A stretch of DNA of 64,000 nt, taken from NCBI RefSeq assembly GCF_047468865.1, contig NZ_JBLGTV010000001.1:671639-735638 (forward strand). Direction: 5' to 3'. Numbering within the stretch: position 1 is the stretch's first letter; every line of letters begins with the position of its first letter. The position numbers and the translations under genes are program-made. This stretch comes from Castellaniella hirudinis_A. Its GTDB lineage: Bacteria; Pseudomonadota; Gammaproteobacteria; Burkholderiales; Burkholderiaceae_B. This document shows, in pieces, positions 8,981 to 17,834 of the stretch. The notes beneath the pieces were generated by a model, which was given only the letters and a program-made list of their open reading frames with translations, was not told the DNA's origin and ran no database searches.

Positions 8981-9831
8981 GCGCCCGACTGATCGACGGC
9001 AAGGCCTTGTCGGCCCAGGTGCGAACCCAGGTGGCCGAACGCGTGCGCAGCCTGAAAGCGCGCGGCGTGACGCCCGGCCTGGCGGTCGTGCTGGTGGGCG
9101 AGGATCCGGCGTCGCAGGTCTATGTGCGCAACAAGGCGGCGGCCTGCGAGGCCGCCGGCATGCTGTCGCGCTTCATCCCGCTGGGCGCCGACACCCCGGA
9201 AGGCGAACTGCTGGACGTGATCGAGACCCTGAATGCCGACCCGGCCATCCACGGCATCCTGGTGCAGCTGCCCCTGCCCGGCCACATCGACACCGGGCTG
9301 GTGATCGAAACCATCAGCGCCCTGAAAGACGTGGACGGCTTCCACATCAGCAACGCGGGGCTGCTGATGACCGGGCGGCCGCTGTTTCGCCCCTGCACGC
9401 CCTATGGCGTGATGCGCATGCTCGAATCCGAGAACGTGCCGCTGCGCGGGGCTGAAGCCGTCATCGTCGGCGCCAGCAACATCGTGGGCAAGCCCATGGC
9501 CATGCTGCTGCTGGCCGCGGGGGCCACCGTCACGCTGTGCAATTCCAAGACCCGCGACCTGGCGATCCAGACCCGGCGCGCAGACGTGCTGGTGGTCGCC
9601 ACCGGCAGGCCCGGCATCGTCCGGGGCGACATGATCAAGCCGGGCGCCGTGGTGATCGACGTCGGGATCAACCGCCTGCCCTCCGGCCAGCTGACCGGCG
9701 ACGTCGATTTCGAGTCGGCCGCCGCCGTGGCCTCGGCCATCACCCCGGTGCCGGGCGGCGTCGGCCCCATGACCATCGCCATGCTGCTGGTCAACACCGT
9801 CGAAGCCGCCGAACGCGCCGCACAGTCTTGA
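8977..9831 (+). CDS. folD: Methylenetetrahydrofolate dehydrogenase/cyclohydrolase
   Basis: This 284-residue cytoplasmic enzyme interconverts 5,10-methylene- and 10-formyl-tetrahydrofolate with NADP+. The active-site pair Tyr49 and Lys53 (VYVRNK) is present, as are PLPGHID and the C-terminal PVPGGVGPMTIAMLL signature. The GTG start at 8977 shares bases with the upstream regulator stop, and GAGGAGG lies 8-14 bases upstream. Length is normal for the family. prlC follows after 32 bases. Confidence 0.96.
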   Translation: MSARLIDGKALSAQVRTQVAERVRSLKARGVTPGLAVVLVGEDPASQVYVRNKAAACEAAGMLSRFIPLGADTPEGELLDVIETLNADPAIHGILVQLPLPGHIDTGLVIETISALKDVDGFHISNAGLLMTGRPLFRPCTPYGVMRMLESENVPLRGAEAVIVGASNIVGKPMAMLLLAAGATVTLCNSKTRDLAIQTRRADVLVVATGRPGIVRGDMIKPGAVVIDVGINRLPSGQLTGDVDFESAAAVASAITPVPGGVGPMTIAMLLVNTVEAAERAAQS

Positions 9832-9863
9832 AAACCCGGGGGCCCGCCCCCATCTGAGCCCCT

Positions 9864-11948
9864 ATGAAGCCAAACACCGCTGCCGCAGACAATCCCCTCC
9901 TCGTTCCGGCCGAGGCCTATGTCGATTATGCCGCGGTCAGACCCCCGCACATCCAGCCCGCCATCAGCGCCCTGATCGCCGACACCCGGGCGGCCATCGA
10001 CGCCGCCGCCGCGTGCGCCGACGACCCGGATTGGGAAAACCTGGTCGAGGCCATCGAGGATCCGTCCGAGCGCCTGCACCGGGCCTGGTCCATCGCCGGG
10101 CACCTGAATGCCGTGGTCAACACGCCCGAACTGCGCGCCGCCTACAACGAGTGCCTGCCCCTGATGAGCGAATTCTCCACCTGGGTGGGGCTGCACCAGG
10201 GGCTGTTCCAGCGCTATCAGGCCCTGGCGGACAGCCCGGCGTTCGCCGCGCTGGCGCCCACGCGCCGGCGCATCGTCGCGCTGGCCCTGCGCGATTTCCG
10301 CCTGAGCGGGGTCGAACTGCAGGGCGAAGCACGCGAAACTTATGCGCGCAACGCCGACCTGCAGGCCCAGGTGTCACAGAAATTTTCCGAAAACGTCATG
10401 GATGCCACCGATGGCTGGTTCCTGCGGGTCACCGACGCCGAACGCCTGCAAGGCCTGCCCGACAACGTCGTTGCCCAGGCCCGTCAGCGGGCCCAGGCGG
10501 CGGGCGAGGATGGCTGGCAACTCAGTCTGCACATGCCCTGCTACCTGCCGGTGATGCAGCACGCCCGGGACCGCGACCTGCGCCAGACGGTCTATCGCGC
10601 CTATGCCACGCGCGCCTCCGAGCAGGGCGACGTCGCCTTCGATAATTCCGAATCCATCGAATCCCTGCTGGCCCTGCGCGCCGAAGAAGCCAGCCTGCTG
10701 GGCTACGCGGACTTCGCCGCGCTGCGCCTGGAAACCCGCATGGCCGACAGCGCCGACCAGGTGATGGGCTTTCTGCGCGAGCTGGCGGCCAAGGCCCGGC
10801 CCAGCGCCCAGCGCGACCTGGACGAACTGCGCCTGTTCGCCGCCCGGGAACTGAACCTGGAAACCCTGGAACCCTGGGACGTGGCGTATGCCTCCGAGCG
10901 CCTGCGCGAACAACGCTACGCCTACTCCGACGAGGCCCTGCGGCCCTATTTCACCGAATCCCAGGTGCTCGAAGGCCTGTTCCAGGTCATCCACACCTTG
11001 TTCGGCGTGCGCCTGCGGGCCTGCGACGCCCCGGCCTGGCACGCCGACGCCCGCATCTACCAGGTGCTGGACGCCCAGGGCCGGGAACTGGGCCGCCTGG
11101 GGATGGATCTGTACGCCCGCCCGGGCAAGCAAGGCGGCGCCTGGGTGGACAGCGAACGCAGCCGGCGCCGCCGCGGCGAGGCCCTGCACTGCCCGCTGGC
11201 CTGGCTGACCTGCAATTTTTCCGCGCCGCACGACGGCCGCGAAGCCCAGCTGACGCACGACGAGGTCATCACCCTGTTCCACGAAAGCGGCCATGCCATG
11301 CATACCCTGCTGTCGCGGGTGGACGAGCCCGGCGCCGCCGCCTTCGCCGCGGTCGAGTGGGACGCCATCGAACTGCCTTCGCAGTTCATGGAAAACTTCT
11401 GCTGGGAATGGGGGGTGCTCAAGTCCCTGACCCGCCATGCCGAGACAGGCGAAACCCTGCCCCGGGCGCTGTACGACAAGCTGCTGGCCGCGAAAAACTT
11501 CCAAAGCGGCCTGCAGGCGCTGCGGCAGGTGGAATTCGCGCTGTTCGACATGCTGATCCACACACAGAACCACGGCCTGTCCATCAGCGCGGTGCTGGAC
11601 ACCCTGGATGCCGTGCGCCAGGAAGTCGCCCTGCTGATCCCGCCCGCCTGGCACCGTTTTCCGCACGCGTTTTCCCACTTGTTCGCCGGGGGGTACGGGG
11701 CGGGCTACTACAGCTACAAATGGGCCGAAGTGCTGTCCGCCGACGCGTTTGCCGCCTTCGAGGAACAAGCCCGGGATCAGGCCGACGGCACGCGCAATGT
11801 CTTCGACCCGGATACCTGCCGGCGCTACCTGGATGAAGTCATCGCCGTGGGCGGGGCCCGGCCCGCCGCCGAGTCCTTCCGCGCCTTTCGCGGACGCGAC
11901 CCGTCGCTGGACGCCCTGCTGCGCCACAGCGGCCTGACCGCGCCCTGA
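9864..11948 (+). CDS. prlC: Oligopeptidase A, M3 family zinc metallopeptidase
   Basis: This 694-residue cytoplasmic endopeptidase degrades oligopeptides, including cleaved signal peptides. The M3 zinc motif HESGH is at His473-His477, preceded by LTHDEVITLF. The C-terminal HLFAGGYGAGYYSYKWAEVLSADAF region (near residues 609-633) is diagnostic for the family. Length is close to E. coli PrlC (680 residues). It follows folD by 32 bases on the same strand and is probably co-transcribed. Confidence 0.95.
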   Translation: MKPNTAAADNPLLVPAEAYVDYAAVRPPHIQPAISALIADTRAAIDAAAACADDPDWENLVEAIEDPSERLHRAWSIAGHLNAVVNTPELRAAYNECLPLMSEFSTWVGLHQGLFQRYQALADSPAFAALAPTRRRIVALALRDFRLSGVELQGEARETYARNADLQAQVSQKFSENVMDATDGWFLRVTDAERLQGLPDNVVAQARQRAQAAGEDGWQLSLHMPCYLPVMQHARDRDLRQTVYRAYATRASEQGDVAFDNSESIESLLALRAEEASLLGYADFAALRLETRMADSADQVMGFLRELAAKARPSAQRDLDELRLFAARELNLETLEPWDVAYASERLREQRYAYSDEALRPYFTESQVLEGLFQVIHTLFGVRLRACDAPAWHADARIYQVLDAQGRELGRLGMDLYARPGKQGGAWVDSERSRRRRGEALHCPLAWLTCNFSAPHDGREAQLTHDEVITLFHESGHAMHTLLSRVDEPGAAAFAAVEWDAIELPSQFMENFCWEWGVLKSLTRHAETGETLPRALYDKLLAAKNFQSGLQALRQVEFALFDMLIHTQNHGLSISAVLDTLDAVRQEVALLIPPAWHRFPHAFSHLFAGGYGAGYYSYKWAEVLSADAFAAFEEQARDQADGTRNVFDPDTCRRYLDEVIAVGGARPAAESFRAFRGRDPSLDALLRHSGLTAP

Positions 11949-11979
11949 CGCCTTGGCAACGCCCGTCGCCACCCCGCCC

Positions 11980-12648
11980 ATGATGCGCCGCGCCCGCCGG
12001 AACCAGCCCATGGCCCGCCGCGCGCCGGGTGGATCCGCCCCCCTCCCGCCGCCCCGCCGCCCGGGTCGGCGGGCCGCCCGCTGGCTGGCCGCCGGCCTGT
12101 TGTGCTGGCTATTGAGCCCGGGGCTGGCCGGCGCCACGGTGCATCCTGTGCGCGGATTTCTGCCCGACCTGAAATTCTCGCTGCAAGGCGCCGGCGGCGT
12201 GGCCGTGACCCAGCAGGACTTCCGGGGCAAGGTGGTGCTGCTGTTCTTCGGCTACGCCAGCTGCCCGGACATCTGCCCCACCACCATGGCCCAGCTGGCC
12301 CAACTGACCGAATCCCTCGGCCCGCGGGCCGATCAGGTGCGCATTGTGTTCATCAGCGTGGATCCGCACCGCGACACGCCGGATATCCTGCAGGCCTATG
12401 TGGATCTGTTCGACCCCCGGGCCATCGGCCTGACGGGGGATGAAACCGCGATTGCCGACCTGGCGCGACGCTATCGGGTGGCCTATCAGATCGAGAAGCC
12501 CCGCCCGGGCGAGGCCGACAGCGCCTACGAGGTCGCCCATAGCCGGGGCATCTACGCCTTCGACCAGGCGGGCAAGGCCGTCTGGCTGGCGTCGGACGGC
12601 GAATCGCAGGACGACCTGCGGGCCGCGCTGGATCCGCTGCTGGATTGA
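11980..12648 (+). CDS. SCO1/SenC-type copper chaperone, thioredoxin-fold
   Basis: SCO1 proteins deliver copper to the CuA site of cytochrome c oxidase and face the periplasm. The copper/thiol motif SCPDICP is present (Cys95, Cys99 with this start), with the third ligand His in YEVAHSRGIY and the SVDPHRDTP segment typical of the family. A basic N-terminus is followed by a signal or anchor segment (LAAGLLCWLLSPGLAGA). The start is uncertain: ATG codons at 11980, 11983 and 12010 are possible, and none has a strong ribosome site. It stands beside the copper locus but is convergent with it, separated by a hairpin. Confidence 0.88.
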   Translation: MMRRARRNQPMARRAPGGSAPLPPPRRPGRRAARWLAAGLLCWLLSPGLAGATVHPVRGFLPDLKFSLQGAGGVAVTQQDFRGKVVLLFFGYASCPDICPTTMAQLAQLTESLGPRADQVRIVFISVDPHRDTPDILQAYVDLFDPRAIGLTGDETAIADLARRYRVAYQIEKPRPGEADSAYEVAHSRGIYAFDQAGKAVWLASDGESQDDLRAALDPLLD

Positions 12649-12692
12649 GCCCCGCGCCGTCCGGGTGCCGCGGGCCCCGGGCGGCGCGGGGC
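12649..12692. terminator. Bidirectional GC-rich hairpin between convergent genes
   Basis: A 17-base arm at 12649-12665 pairs with 12676-12692 with a single T.G wobble, leaving a 10-base loop. It fills the whole gap between the SCO1 stop and the stop codon of the convergent flavoprotein gene. There is no T tract on either strand. It probably serves both genes as a transcript end. Confidence 0.65.
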
Positions 12693-14074
12693 TACTTCAG
12701 CGCATCCCGCAATGCCGTGCGGATGCCTTCCTCGATGGTCGGATGGTAGAACGGCAGCGCCAGCATCTGCGGCACGCTCAAGCCCATCTGCAGCGCCCAG
12801 GCCAATAAATGGGCCACATGCTCGGCGTCGGGGCCGACCATCTCCGCCCCCAGGAAACGCTGATCGTCCCGCCGCATGTATACCCGCAGCAGCCCCTGAT
12901 TGCGCCGCATGACCCGCGCGCGGCCCTGGCGGGCCCAGTCGACCGCCCCGATGGCCACGGCATCGGGATCGCAGGCGGCATAGCCGCCGCCCACCTGCAT
13001 GATTTGCGGATTGCTGAAGACCACCGCCATCGGCGCCCGGCGGCTACCGGGGCGCACCGCCGGCCAGGCGGCGGCATTGCGCCCCGCCAGGCGACCGTCG
13101 TCCGAGGCCTCGTGCTGGATGGCATGGCGGCCGGTGACGTCGCCCGCCAGGAAAACCGGCTGACCGTCGACCTGCAGGGTCTCGGGATCGAACCGGGGCA
13201 TGCCGCGCTCGTCCAGCGGCATGCTGGTGCGCGCCAGGCGCAAGGCCGCCAGCGCCGGCCTGCGCCCGGCGGTCAGCAAGACGCGGTCGAAGGATTCTTG
13301 GGTTTCCGGGCCGTCACCCACCGTCCAGCCCACCAGCGCCTGATCGCCCCGGCGCTGCACCGTCGTGACCCGAGCGTTCTGGATCAGCTTGAGTTCCGGC
13401 GCCAGCAGATCGACCGCGGCCCGGCGCACGGCGGGATCGGCCAGGTGCGCAAAGCTGTCCGAGCGATTGAGCAGGCGCACGCGCACCCCCAGGCGGGCCA
13501 GGGCCAGGCCGAGTTCGACCCCGATCACGCCCGACCCCACCAGCAGCACGCTGCGGGGCAAGTCGCGCCAATCGAAGACATCGTCGTTGACGATGGCCAG
13601 CTCGCCCAGGGGCTGGTAGAGGTCGGGCACGACCGGCCGGGTGCCGGTAGCGATCACGATGCGGGCGGCGTGGATTTCGTGCCCCTGGCTGCTTTGCAGC
13701 ACCCCGTCGCGCAGGAATTCGACGTGGGCATCCAGGCGGTGTTCCGGCGGCATGGCCCGCACATCGTCCACCACGAAGCCGGCGAAGCGGTCGCGTTCGC
13801 TCCGGACGCGCGCCATCACCGCCTCCCCATCCACCCGGGGCGCATCGGACACATGTATCCCGAAGCCCGGCGCATGCCGCACTGCGGCGGCGGCCTCGGC
13901 GGCGGCGATCAGCAGCTTGGACGGCATGCAGCCCACCCGGGCGCACATCGTGCCGTGCGGGCCGGATTCGATCAGCAGGGGCTTCAGACCCGCCTTGACG
14001 ACCTCGCGGTAGGCCGGCAAGCCGGCCGAACCCGCGCCGATGATGGCCACGTCGCAATCAATACGCATTCCCAT
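12692..14074 (-). CDS. Lpd-like pyridine nucleotide-disulfide oxidoreductase in copper operon
   Basis: This 460-residue class I flavoprotein has FAD loop GAGSAG (about 13-18), redox disulfide MCARVGCMPSK (Cys44, Cys49), the NAD(P) loop GSGVIGVE, and a C-terminal HPTIEEG dimer/acid-base motif. It resembles Lpd3-type dihydrolipoyl dehydrogenases. It lacks a lipoyl domain and the vicinal C-terminal cysteines of mercuric reductase. It follows copZ by 12 bases on the same strand, behind a MerR-type promoter, so it is probably copper-induced. A reductase for a metal or a disulfide is inferred; the substrate is unknown. An internal ATG at 14068 is an alternative start. Confidence 0.85.
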   Translation of the reverse strand: MGMRIDCDVAIIGAGSAGLPAYREVVKAGLKPLLIESGPHGTMCARVGCMPSKLLIAAAEAAAAVRHAPGFGIHVSDAPRVDGEAVMARVRSERDRFAGFVVDDVRAMPPEHRLDAHVEFLRDGVLQSSQGHEIHAARIVIATGTRPVVPDLYQPLGELAIVNDDVFDWRDLPRSVLLVGSGVIGVELGLALARLGVRVRLLNRSDSFAHLADPAVRRAAVDLLAPELKLIQNARVTTVQRRGDQALVGWTVGDGPETQESFDRVLLTAGRRPALAALRLARTSMPLDERGMPRFDPETLQVDGQPVFLAGDVTGRHAIQHEASDDGRLAGRNAAAWPAVRPGSRRAPMAVVFSNPQIMQVGGGYAACDPDAVAIGAVDWARQGRARVMRRNQGLLRVYMRRDDQRFLGAEMVGPDAEHVAHLLAWALQMGLSVPQMLALPFYHPTIEEGIRTALRDALK

Positions 14075-14086
14075 GGCGGCCTCCGT

Positions 14087-14287
14087 TCAAGCCAAGCGCA
14101 CGTCATAGCCTTCTTCGGCAATGGCCGCCTGCAGCGCGGCGGCCTCGACCGCCGCTTCCACGCTGACCCGGCGGGCGTCCAGATCGACCTGCACGCGGGC
14201 CCCCGGGGCCGCCGTCTGCACGGCCCGGGTGATGGTCTGCACGCAGTGATTGCACGTCATGTCTGAAACAATGAATTCGGCTTTCAT
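14087..14287 (-). CDS. copZ: CopZ-like heavy-metal-associated copper chaperone
   Basis: This 66-residue single HMA domain has the Cu(I)-binding motif SDMTCNHCVQTI (about residues 8-19). Such proteins carry Cu(I) in the cytosol to CopA or its regulator. The ATG at 14285-14287 is preceded by GGAG. A longer upstream frame has no support. It lies divergently from copA and heads a two-gene unit with the flavoprotein at 12692-14074. Confidence 0.93.
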   Translation of the reverse strand: MKAEFIVSDMTCNHCVQTITRAVQTAAPGARVQVDLDARRVSVEAAVEAAALQAAIAEEGYDVRLA

Positions 14288-14391
14288 TAAAATCTCCGTC
14301 AAAGGCGGGGAATCCCCCATCGGCCGGCCTGCCCGAGCCCGCCGCCGTGGCCCAACGGCCCGGCCGGTGCTCGACAAGCCGCATCCCTTGT

Positions 14392-14422
14392 ATGGTAAAC
14401 CTTGCCACGGGGGCAAGCACAA
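14392..14422 (-). promoter_or_regulatory. CueR/MerR-type promoter driving copZ
   Basis: Read on the minus strand: -35 TTGTGC (14422-14417), a 19-base spacer, and -10 TACCAT (14397-14392). The spacer contains the dyad CTTGCC-5-GGCAAG (14401-14417 on the plus strand). MerR-family activators work on such overlong 19-base spacers. CueR, encoded at 16777-17196, is the obvious regulator. Confidence 0.75.
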
Positions 14423-14426
14423 GGGC

Positions 14427-14457
14427 TTGACCTTGCCCCTGGGTCAAGCTTGATCCT
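14427..14457 (+). promoter_or_regulatory. CueR/MerR-type promoter driving copA
   Basis: TTGACC (14427-14432) and GATCCT (14452-14457) are separated by 19 bases. The spacer region holds a dyad (GCTTGACC at 14425-14432 with GGTCAAGC at 14442-14449) and the CueR-like ACCTTG...CAAGCT. Transcription would begin near 14464, which argues for the copA start at 14488. Confidence 0.75.
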
Positions 14458-14487
14458 GTCACCATGCCGCATCAACAGGAGCCCCGC

Positions 14488-16767
14488 ATGAGCAACACCG
14501 CCCTACCCAGCATCGACCTGGACATCGAAGGCATGACCTGCGCATCTTGCGTGCGCCGGGTGGAGACAGCCTTGGGCAAAGTCCCCGGGGTGGCCCAGGC
14601 CAGCGTCAATCTGGCCACCCACCGGGCCCACGTGGTGCTGGCGCGGCAAGACACCGACCCCGCGGCCCTGATTGCGGCGGTGGACAAGCGCGGCTATGCG
14701 GCGCGCCTCGCCCCGGCGCGGTCCGCCGCGCCCAAGCCGGGCGACAGCGCCGAAGATCCGCAAGCGGGCCGCCGCTTTGTCTGGGCCCTGATCCTGACCC
14801 TGCCCGTGTTCATCGTGGAAATGGGCGGCCACCTGATCCCCGCCATGCACCACTGGGTGCAGGCCAACCTGTCTTCGCAGGCGCTGGCCTGGATGCAGTG
14901 GGTTCTGACCAGCGCCGTGCTGGCCGGCCCGGGGCGCCCATTCTTCAGCCGGGGCTTCAAGGCGCTGATCCACGCAGGCCCGGACATGAACACCCTGGTG
15001 GCGTTGGGGGCGGGCAGCGCCTGGCTGTATTCCACCTTGGTAACCCTGGCGCCGGCCCACTTCCCGGCGGATTCCCGCCACCTGTATTTTGAAGCCGCCG
15101 CCGTGGTCGCCACCTTGATTCTCCTGGGACGCTGGCTGGAATCCCGGGCCAAGGGCCGCGCGGGGGCCGCCATCCGCCAGTTGCTCGACCTGCAGCCCCG
15201 CACCGCCTGGACGCACCGCGCCGGCCACTGGATCGAGCTGCCTGTCGCCCAACTGGCACGCGGCGATGATGTCCGTGTGCGGCCCGGCGAAAAAATCCCG
15301 GTGGACGGCGTGGTCGTCGAAGGCGAATCCTGGGTGGACGAATCCATGATGACCGGCGAACCCATGCCGGTGGCGCGCCGCCCGGATGACCGCCTGATCG
15401 GCGGCACCTTGAACACCCAGGGCAGCTTGCGCATGCGCGTCACCGAAGTCGGGGCCGATACCGTGCTGGCGCAAATCGTGCGTCTGGTTGAACAGGCCCA
15501 GGCCGGCAAGCTGCCCGTGCAGCAAAAAATCGATCAGGTGACGGCCTGGTTCGTCCCGGCCGTGATGGGGCTGGCCGCCCTGACCTTTGCCGCCTGGTTG
15601 ATCTGGGGGCCGGCCCCCGCCCTGGCCCACGCCCTGGTGGCCGGCGTGGCGGTGCTGATCATCGCCTGCCCCTGCGCCATGGGCCTGGCCACCCCGATCT
15701 CCATCCTGGTGGCCACCGGCCGCGCCGCCGGCCTGGGGATTCTGTTTCGCCAGGGCGATGCCTTGCAGCGGCTGCGCGACGCCCGGGTGATCGCCTTCGA
15801 CAAGACCGGCACCTTGACCGAGGGGCGCCCCGCCCTGACCGACCTGCTGATCCAGGATGAATCCCCGCGCGGCCCGCTGCTTGAAGCCCTGGCGGCGGTG
15901 CAAAGCGGATCCGAGCACCCGATTGCCCATGCCGTCCGCCAAGCCGCCCAGGCCGCCGGGCTGACCGTTCCCGCCGCCGCCCATTTCCAGGCCATCACCG
16001 GCGCGGGTGTGCAGGCGGACGTGGGGGCGGATCACTACCTGATGGGATCGCGCCGCCTGATGCAGGATCGGCGCATTCCGCTGGACGAGCACGCGCTGGC
16101 CCAGGCCGAGCAGTTGGGCCTGGCGGGCAAGACGCCTTTCTATGTGGCCCGCAACGGCCATTTGGCGGCCATCGTGGGCGTCGCCGACACGCTGCGCCCC
16201 TCGGCGCGGCCCCTGGTCGAGCAATTGCACGCCCTGGGGCTGAAGACGGCGCTGATCACCGGAGACCACGAAGCCGCCGCCCGGGCGGCGGCGCAAAGCC
16301 TGGGCATCGACATCGTGCATGCCCAGACCTTGCCCGAACACAAGGCGGCGCGCCTGCGCGAACTGCGCCAGGCGGCGGGGCCGGTCGCGTTCGTCGGCGA
16401 CGGCATCAACGACGCCCCGGCCCTGGCCAGCGCCGATGTGGGGATTGCCATGGGGCGCGGCACCGACGTGGCCATCGAGTCCGCCGACATCGTGCTGATG
16501 AACGAAGACCTGGAATCCGTGGCCCGGGCCATCATCCTGTCGCGCAAGACCTTGCGCAACATCGGCCAGAACCTGTTCTGGGCCTTTGCCTACAACGCCG
16601 CCCTGATTCCGGTGGCGGCCGGCGCGCTCTACCCCTGGACCGGCCTGCAGCTGTCCCCCATGCTGGGGGCGGGCGCCATGGCCCTGTCCAGCGTCTTCGT
16701 CGTCGGCAATGCCCTGCGCCTGAAAACCCAGGCCCTGCGGGCCCGCGCCCCGAACCCGAAAATCTGA
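14488..16767 (+). CDS. copA: Copper-exporting P1B-type ATPase
   Basis: This 759-residue inner-membrane Cu(I) pump has an N-terminal HMA domain (GMTCASC, Cys18 and Cys21), transport motif CPC (394-396), phosphorylation site DKTGT (Asp438), GDGIND (about 637-642), and an SEHPIAHAV nucleotide-binding motif. The open frame reaches 14464. I prefer 14488 because AGGAG lies 7 bases upstream and 14464 falls at the predicted transcription start. cueR follows after 9 bases with its ribosome site over the copA stop. Confidence 0.95.
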   Translation: MSNTALPSIDLDIEGMTCASCVRRVETALGKVPGVAQASVNLATHRAHVVLARQDTDPAALIAAVDKRGYAARLAPARSAAPKPGDSAEDPQAGRRFVWALILTLPVFIVEMGGHLIPAMHHWVQANLSSQALAWMQWVLTSAVLAGPGRPFFSRGFKALIHAGPDMNTLVALGAGSAWLYSTLVTLAPAHFPADSRHLYFEAAAVVATLILLGRWLESRAKGRAGAAIRQLLDLQPRTAWTHRAGHWIELPVAQLARGDDVRVRPGEKIPVDGVVVEGESWVDESMMTGEPMPVARRPDDRLIGGTLNTQGSLRMRVTEVGADTVLAQIVRLVEQAQAGKLPVQQKIDQVTAWFVPAVMGLAALTFAAWLIWGPAPALAHALVAGVAVLIIACPCAMGLATPISILVATGRAAGLGILFRQGDALQRLRDARVIAFDKTGTLTEGRPALTDLLIQDESPRGPLLEALAAVQSGSEHPIAHAVRQAAQAAGLTVPAAAHFQAITGAGVQADVGADHYLMGSRRLMQDRRIPLDEHALAQAEQLGLAGKTPFYVARNGHLAAIVGVADTLRPSARPLVEQLHALGLKTALITGDHEAAARAAAQSLGIDIVHAQTLPEHKAARLRELRQAAGPVAFVGDGINDAPALASADVGIAMGRGTDVAIESADIVLMNEDLESVARAIILSRKTLRNIGQNLFWAFAYNAALIPVAAGALYPWTGLQLSPMLGAGAMALSSVFVVGNALRLKTQALRARAPNPKI

Positions 16768-16776
16768 GGAGGCCCC

Positions 16777-17196
16777 ATGCATACCATCGGCACCGCCGCC
16801 CGGCTGACCGGCCTGAGCCCGAAAATGATCCGCTACTACGAGTCCCAGGGCCTGTTCAAGCCCCGGGGCCGCAGCAGCGCGGGCTACCGCCTGTACGACG
16901 ACGCCGATCTGCACGCGCTGCGCTTTATCCGCAGCGCCCGCGAGCTGGGGTTCTCGCTGGCGCAAATCGCCGAGTTGACCGGTCTCTGGCATGACCACCG
17001 GCGCGCCAGCGCGGAAGTCAAGAAACTGGCGCTGGCGCACATCGACGCCCTGGAAGCCAAGGCCGCCGTGCTGCAAAGCATGGCCGATACGCTGCGCACG
17101 CTGGCGCGGCATTGCCATGGGGATCAGCGCCCGGAATGCCCTATCTTGGAAGGGATCGAGGCTCAGGCGTGCCAGTCGCGCACAAAATTGCGGTAA
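16777..17196 (+). CDS. cueR: CueR-like MerR-family copper-responsive regulator
   Basis: This 139-residue regulator has an N-terminal MerR winged helix (IGTAARLTGLSPKMIRYYE), a long dimerisation helix (about 80-110), and the CueR metal loop with Cys113 and Cys121 (HCHGDQRPECPIL), matching the two-cysteine Cu(I) site of the family. AGGAGG overlaps the copA stop. It probably activates both divergent promoters at 14392-14457 and so its own operon. Its 3' end overlaps the convergent nitroreductase gene by 34 bases. Confidence 0.93.
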   Translation: MHTIGTAARLTGLSPKMIRYYESQGLFKPRGRSSAGYRLYDDADLHALRFIRSARELGFSLAQIAELTGLWHDHRRASAEVKKLALAHIDALEAKAAVLQSMADTLRTLARHCHGDQRPECPILEGIEAQACQSRTKLR

Positions 17197-17729
17197 TCCG
17201 GCCGGGCCGCCGGCGCGGGGGCCTCGATCGGCGTGCCCAGCGCCAGGTAGCCCATGAAGTGCTCGTCCAAGGGGTCAAAGCCCAGGGCCGCGCCCATGCC
17301 GTCCAGGTAAGTGCCCAGGCCGGTGCTCCAAAACCCATGGAAACCCAGGGCATGGGCGGCATTCAGCATGTTCATCACGGCCGCGCCGACGGCCAGCCGG
17401 CTTTCTTCCGGGCGGATGCGGCCATGGGGATCGGGCCGGCACGCCAGCAGAATCACCAGAGGCACCCGGGACAGCCAGGTTCGCGCCCCGGCGACCTTGT
17501 GCGCCGGCAACGGTTTGTTTTCATCCAGGCCCGCCTGCACGGCCACGTCCACCAGGGCGGGGACATCCGCGCCCCGAACCAGCGCAAAGCGCCAGGGATG
17601 CACAGCGCCGTGATCGGGCGCCCGCACCGCCGCCTGCAGGATGAGATCCAGCGCCGCGTCGTCCGGCCCCGGGGCTTGGACGAACTTGACGGATTGGCGC
17701 GCAAACAGCGTATTGAGAAAATCAGACAC
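17163..17729 (-). CDS. Nitroreductase family protein, YdjA-like
   Basis: This 188-residue FMN-dependent oxidoreductase has an N-terminal FARQSVKFV and RAPDHGAVHPWRF segment typical of the short YdjA-type nitroreductases, which form dimers and use NAD(P)H. The physiological substrate is not known. The GTG start at 17727-17729 has GGAG upstream. The 3' end overlaps cueR. It follows pdxJ on the same strand after about 105 bases, a gap containing a GC-rich inverted repeat (about 17799-17820). Confidence 0.85.
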   Translation of the reverse strand: MSDFLNTLFARQSVKFVQAPGPDDAALDLILQAAVRAPDHGAVHPWRFALVRGADVPALVDVAVQAGLDENKPLPAHKVAGARTWLSRVPLVILLACRPDPHGRIRPEESRLAVGAAVMNMLNAAHALGFHGFWSTGLGTYLDGMGAALGFDPLDEHFMGYLALGTPIEAPAPAARPDYRNFVRDWHA

Positions 17730-17834
17730 ACAAGCTCCTGTCGCAGGGGCGTGGCGCAGACGTCGCGGACGGCTGCCAAGACACGCGGATGAACCCGCCG
17801 CCCCACAGCGGGGGCTGGGGGGATGATGTGGCGA

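Noticed and set aside
11953..11979. TTG start for the SCO1-like gene
   Set aside because: It has no ribosome site and only lengthens a basic N-terminus; downstream ATG codons fit better.
14503..17118. An 871-codon minus-strand open frame opposite copA
   Set aside because: copA has all P-type ATPase motifs; the antisense product is low-complexity and has no family features.
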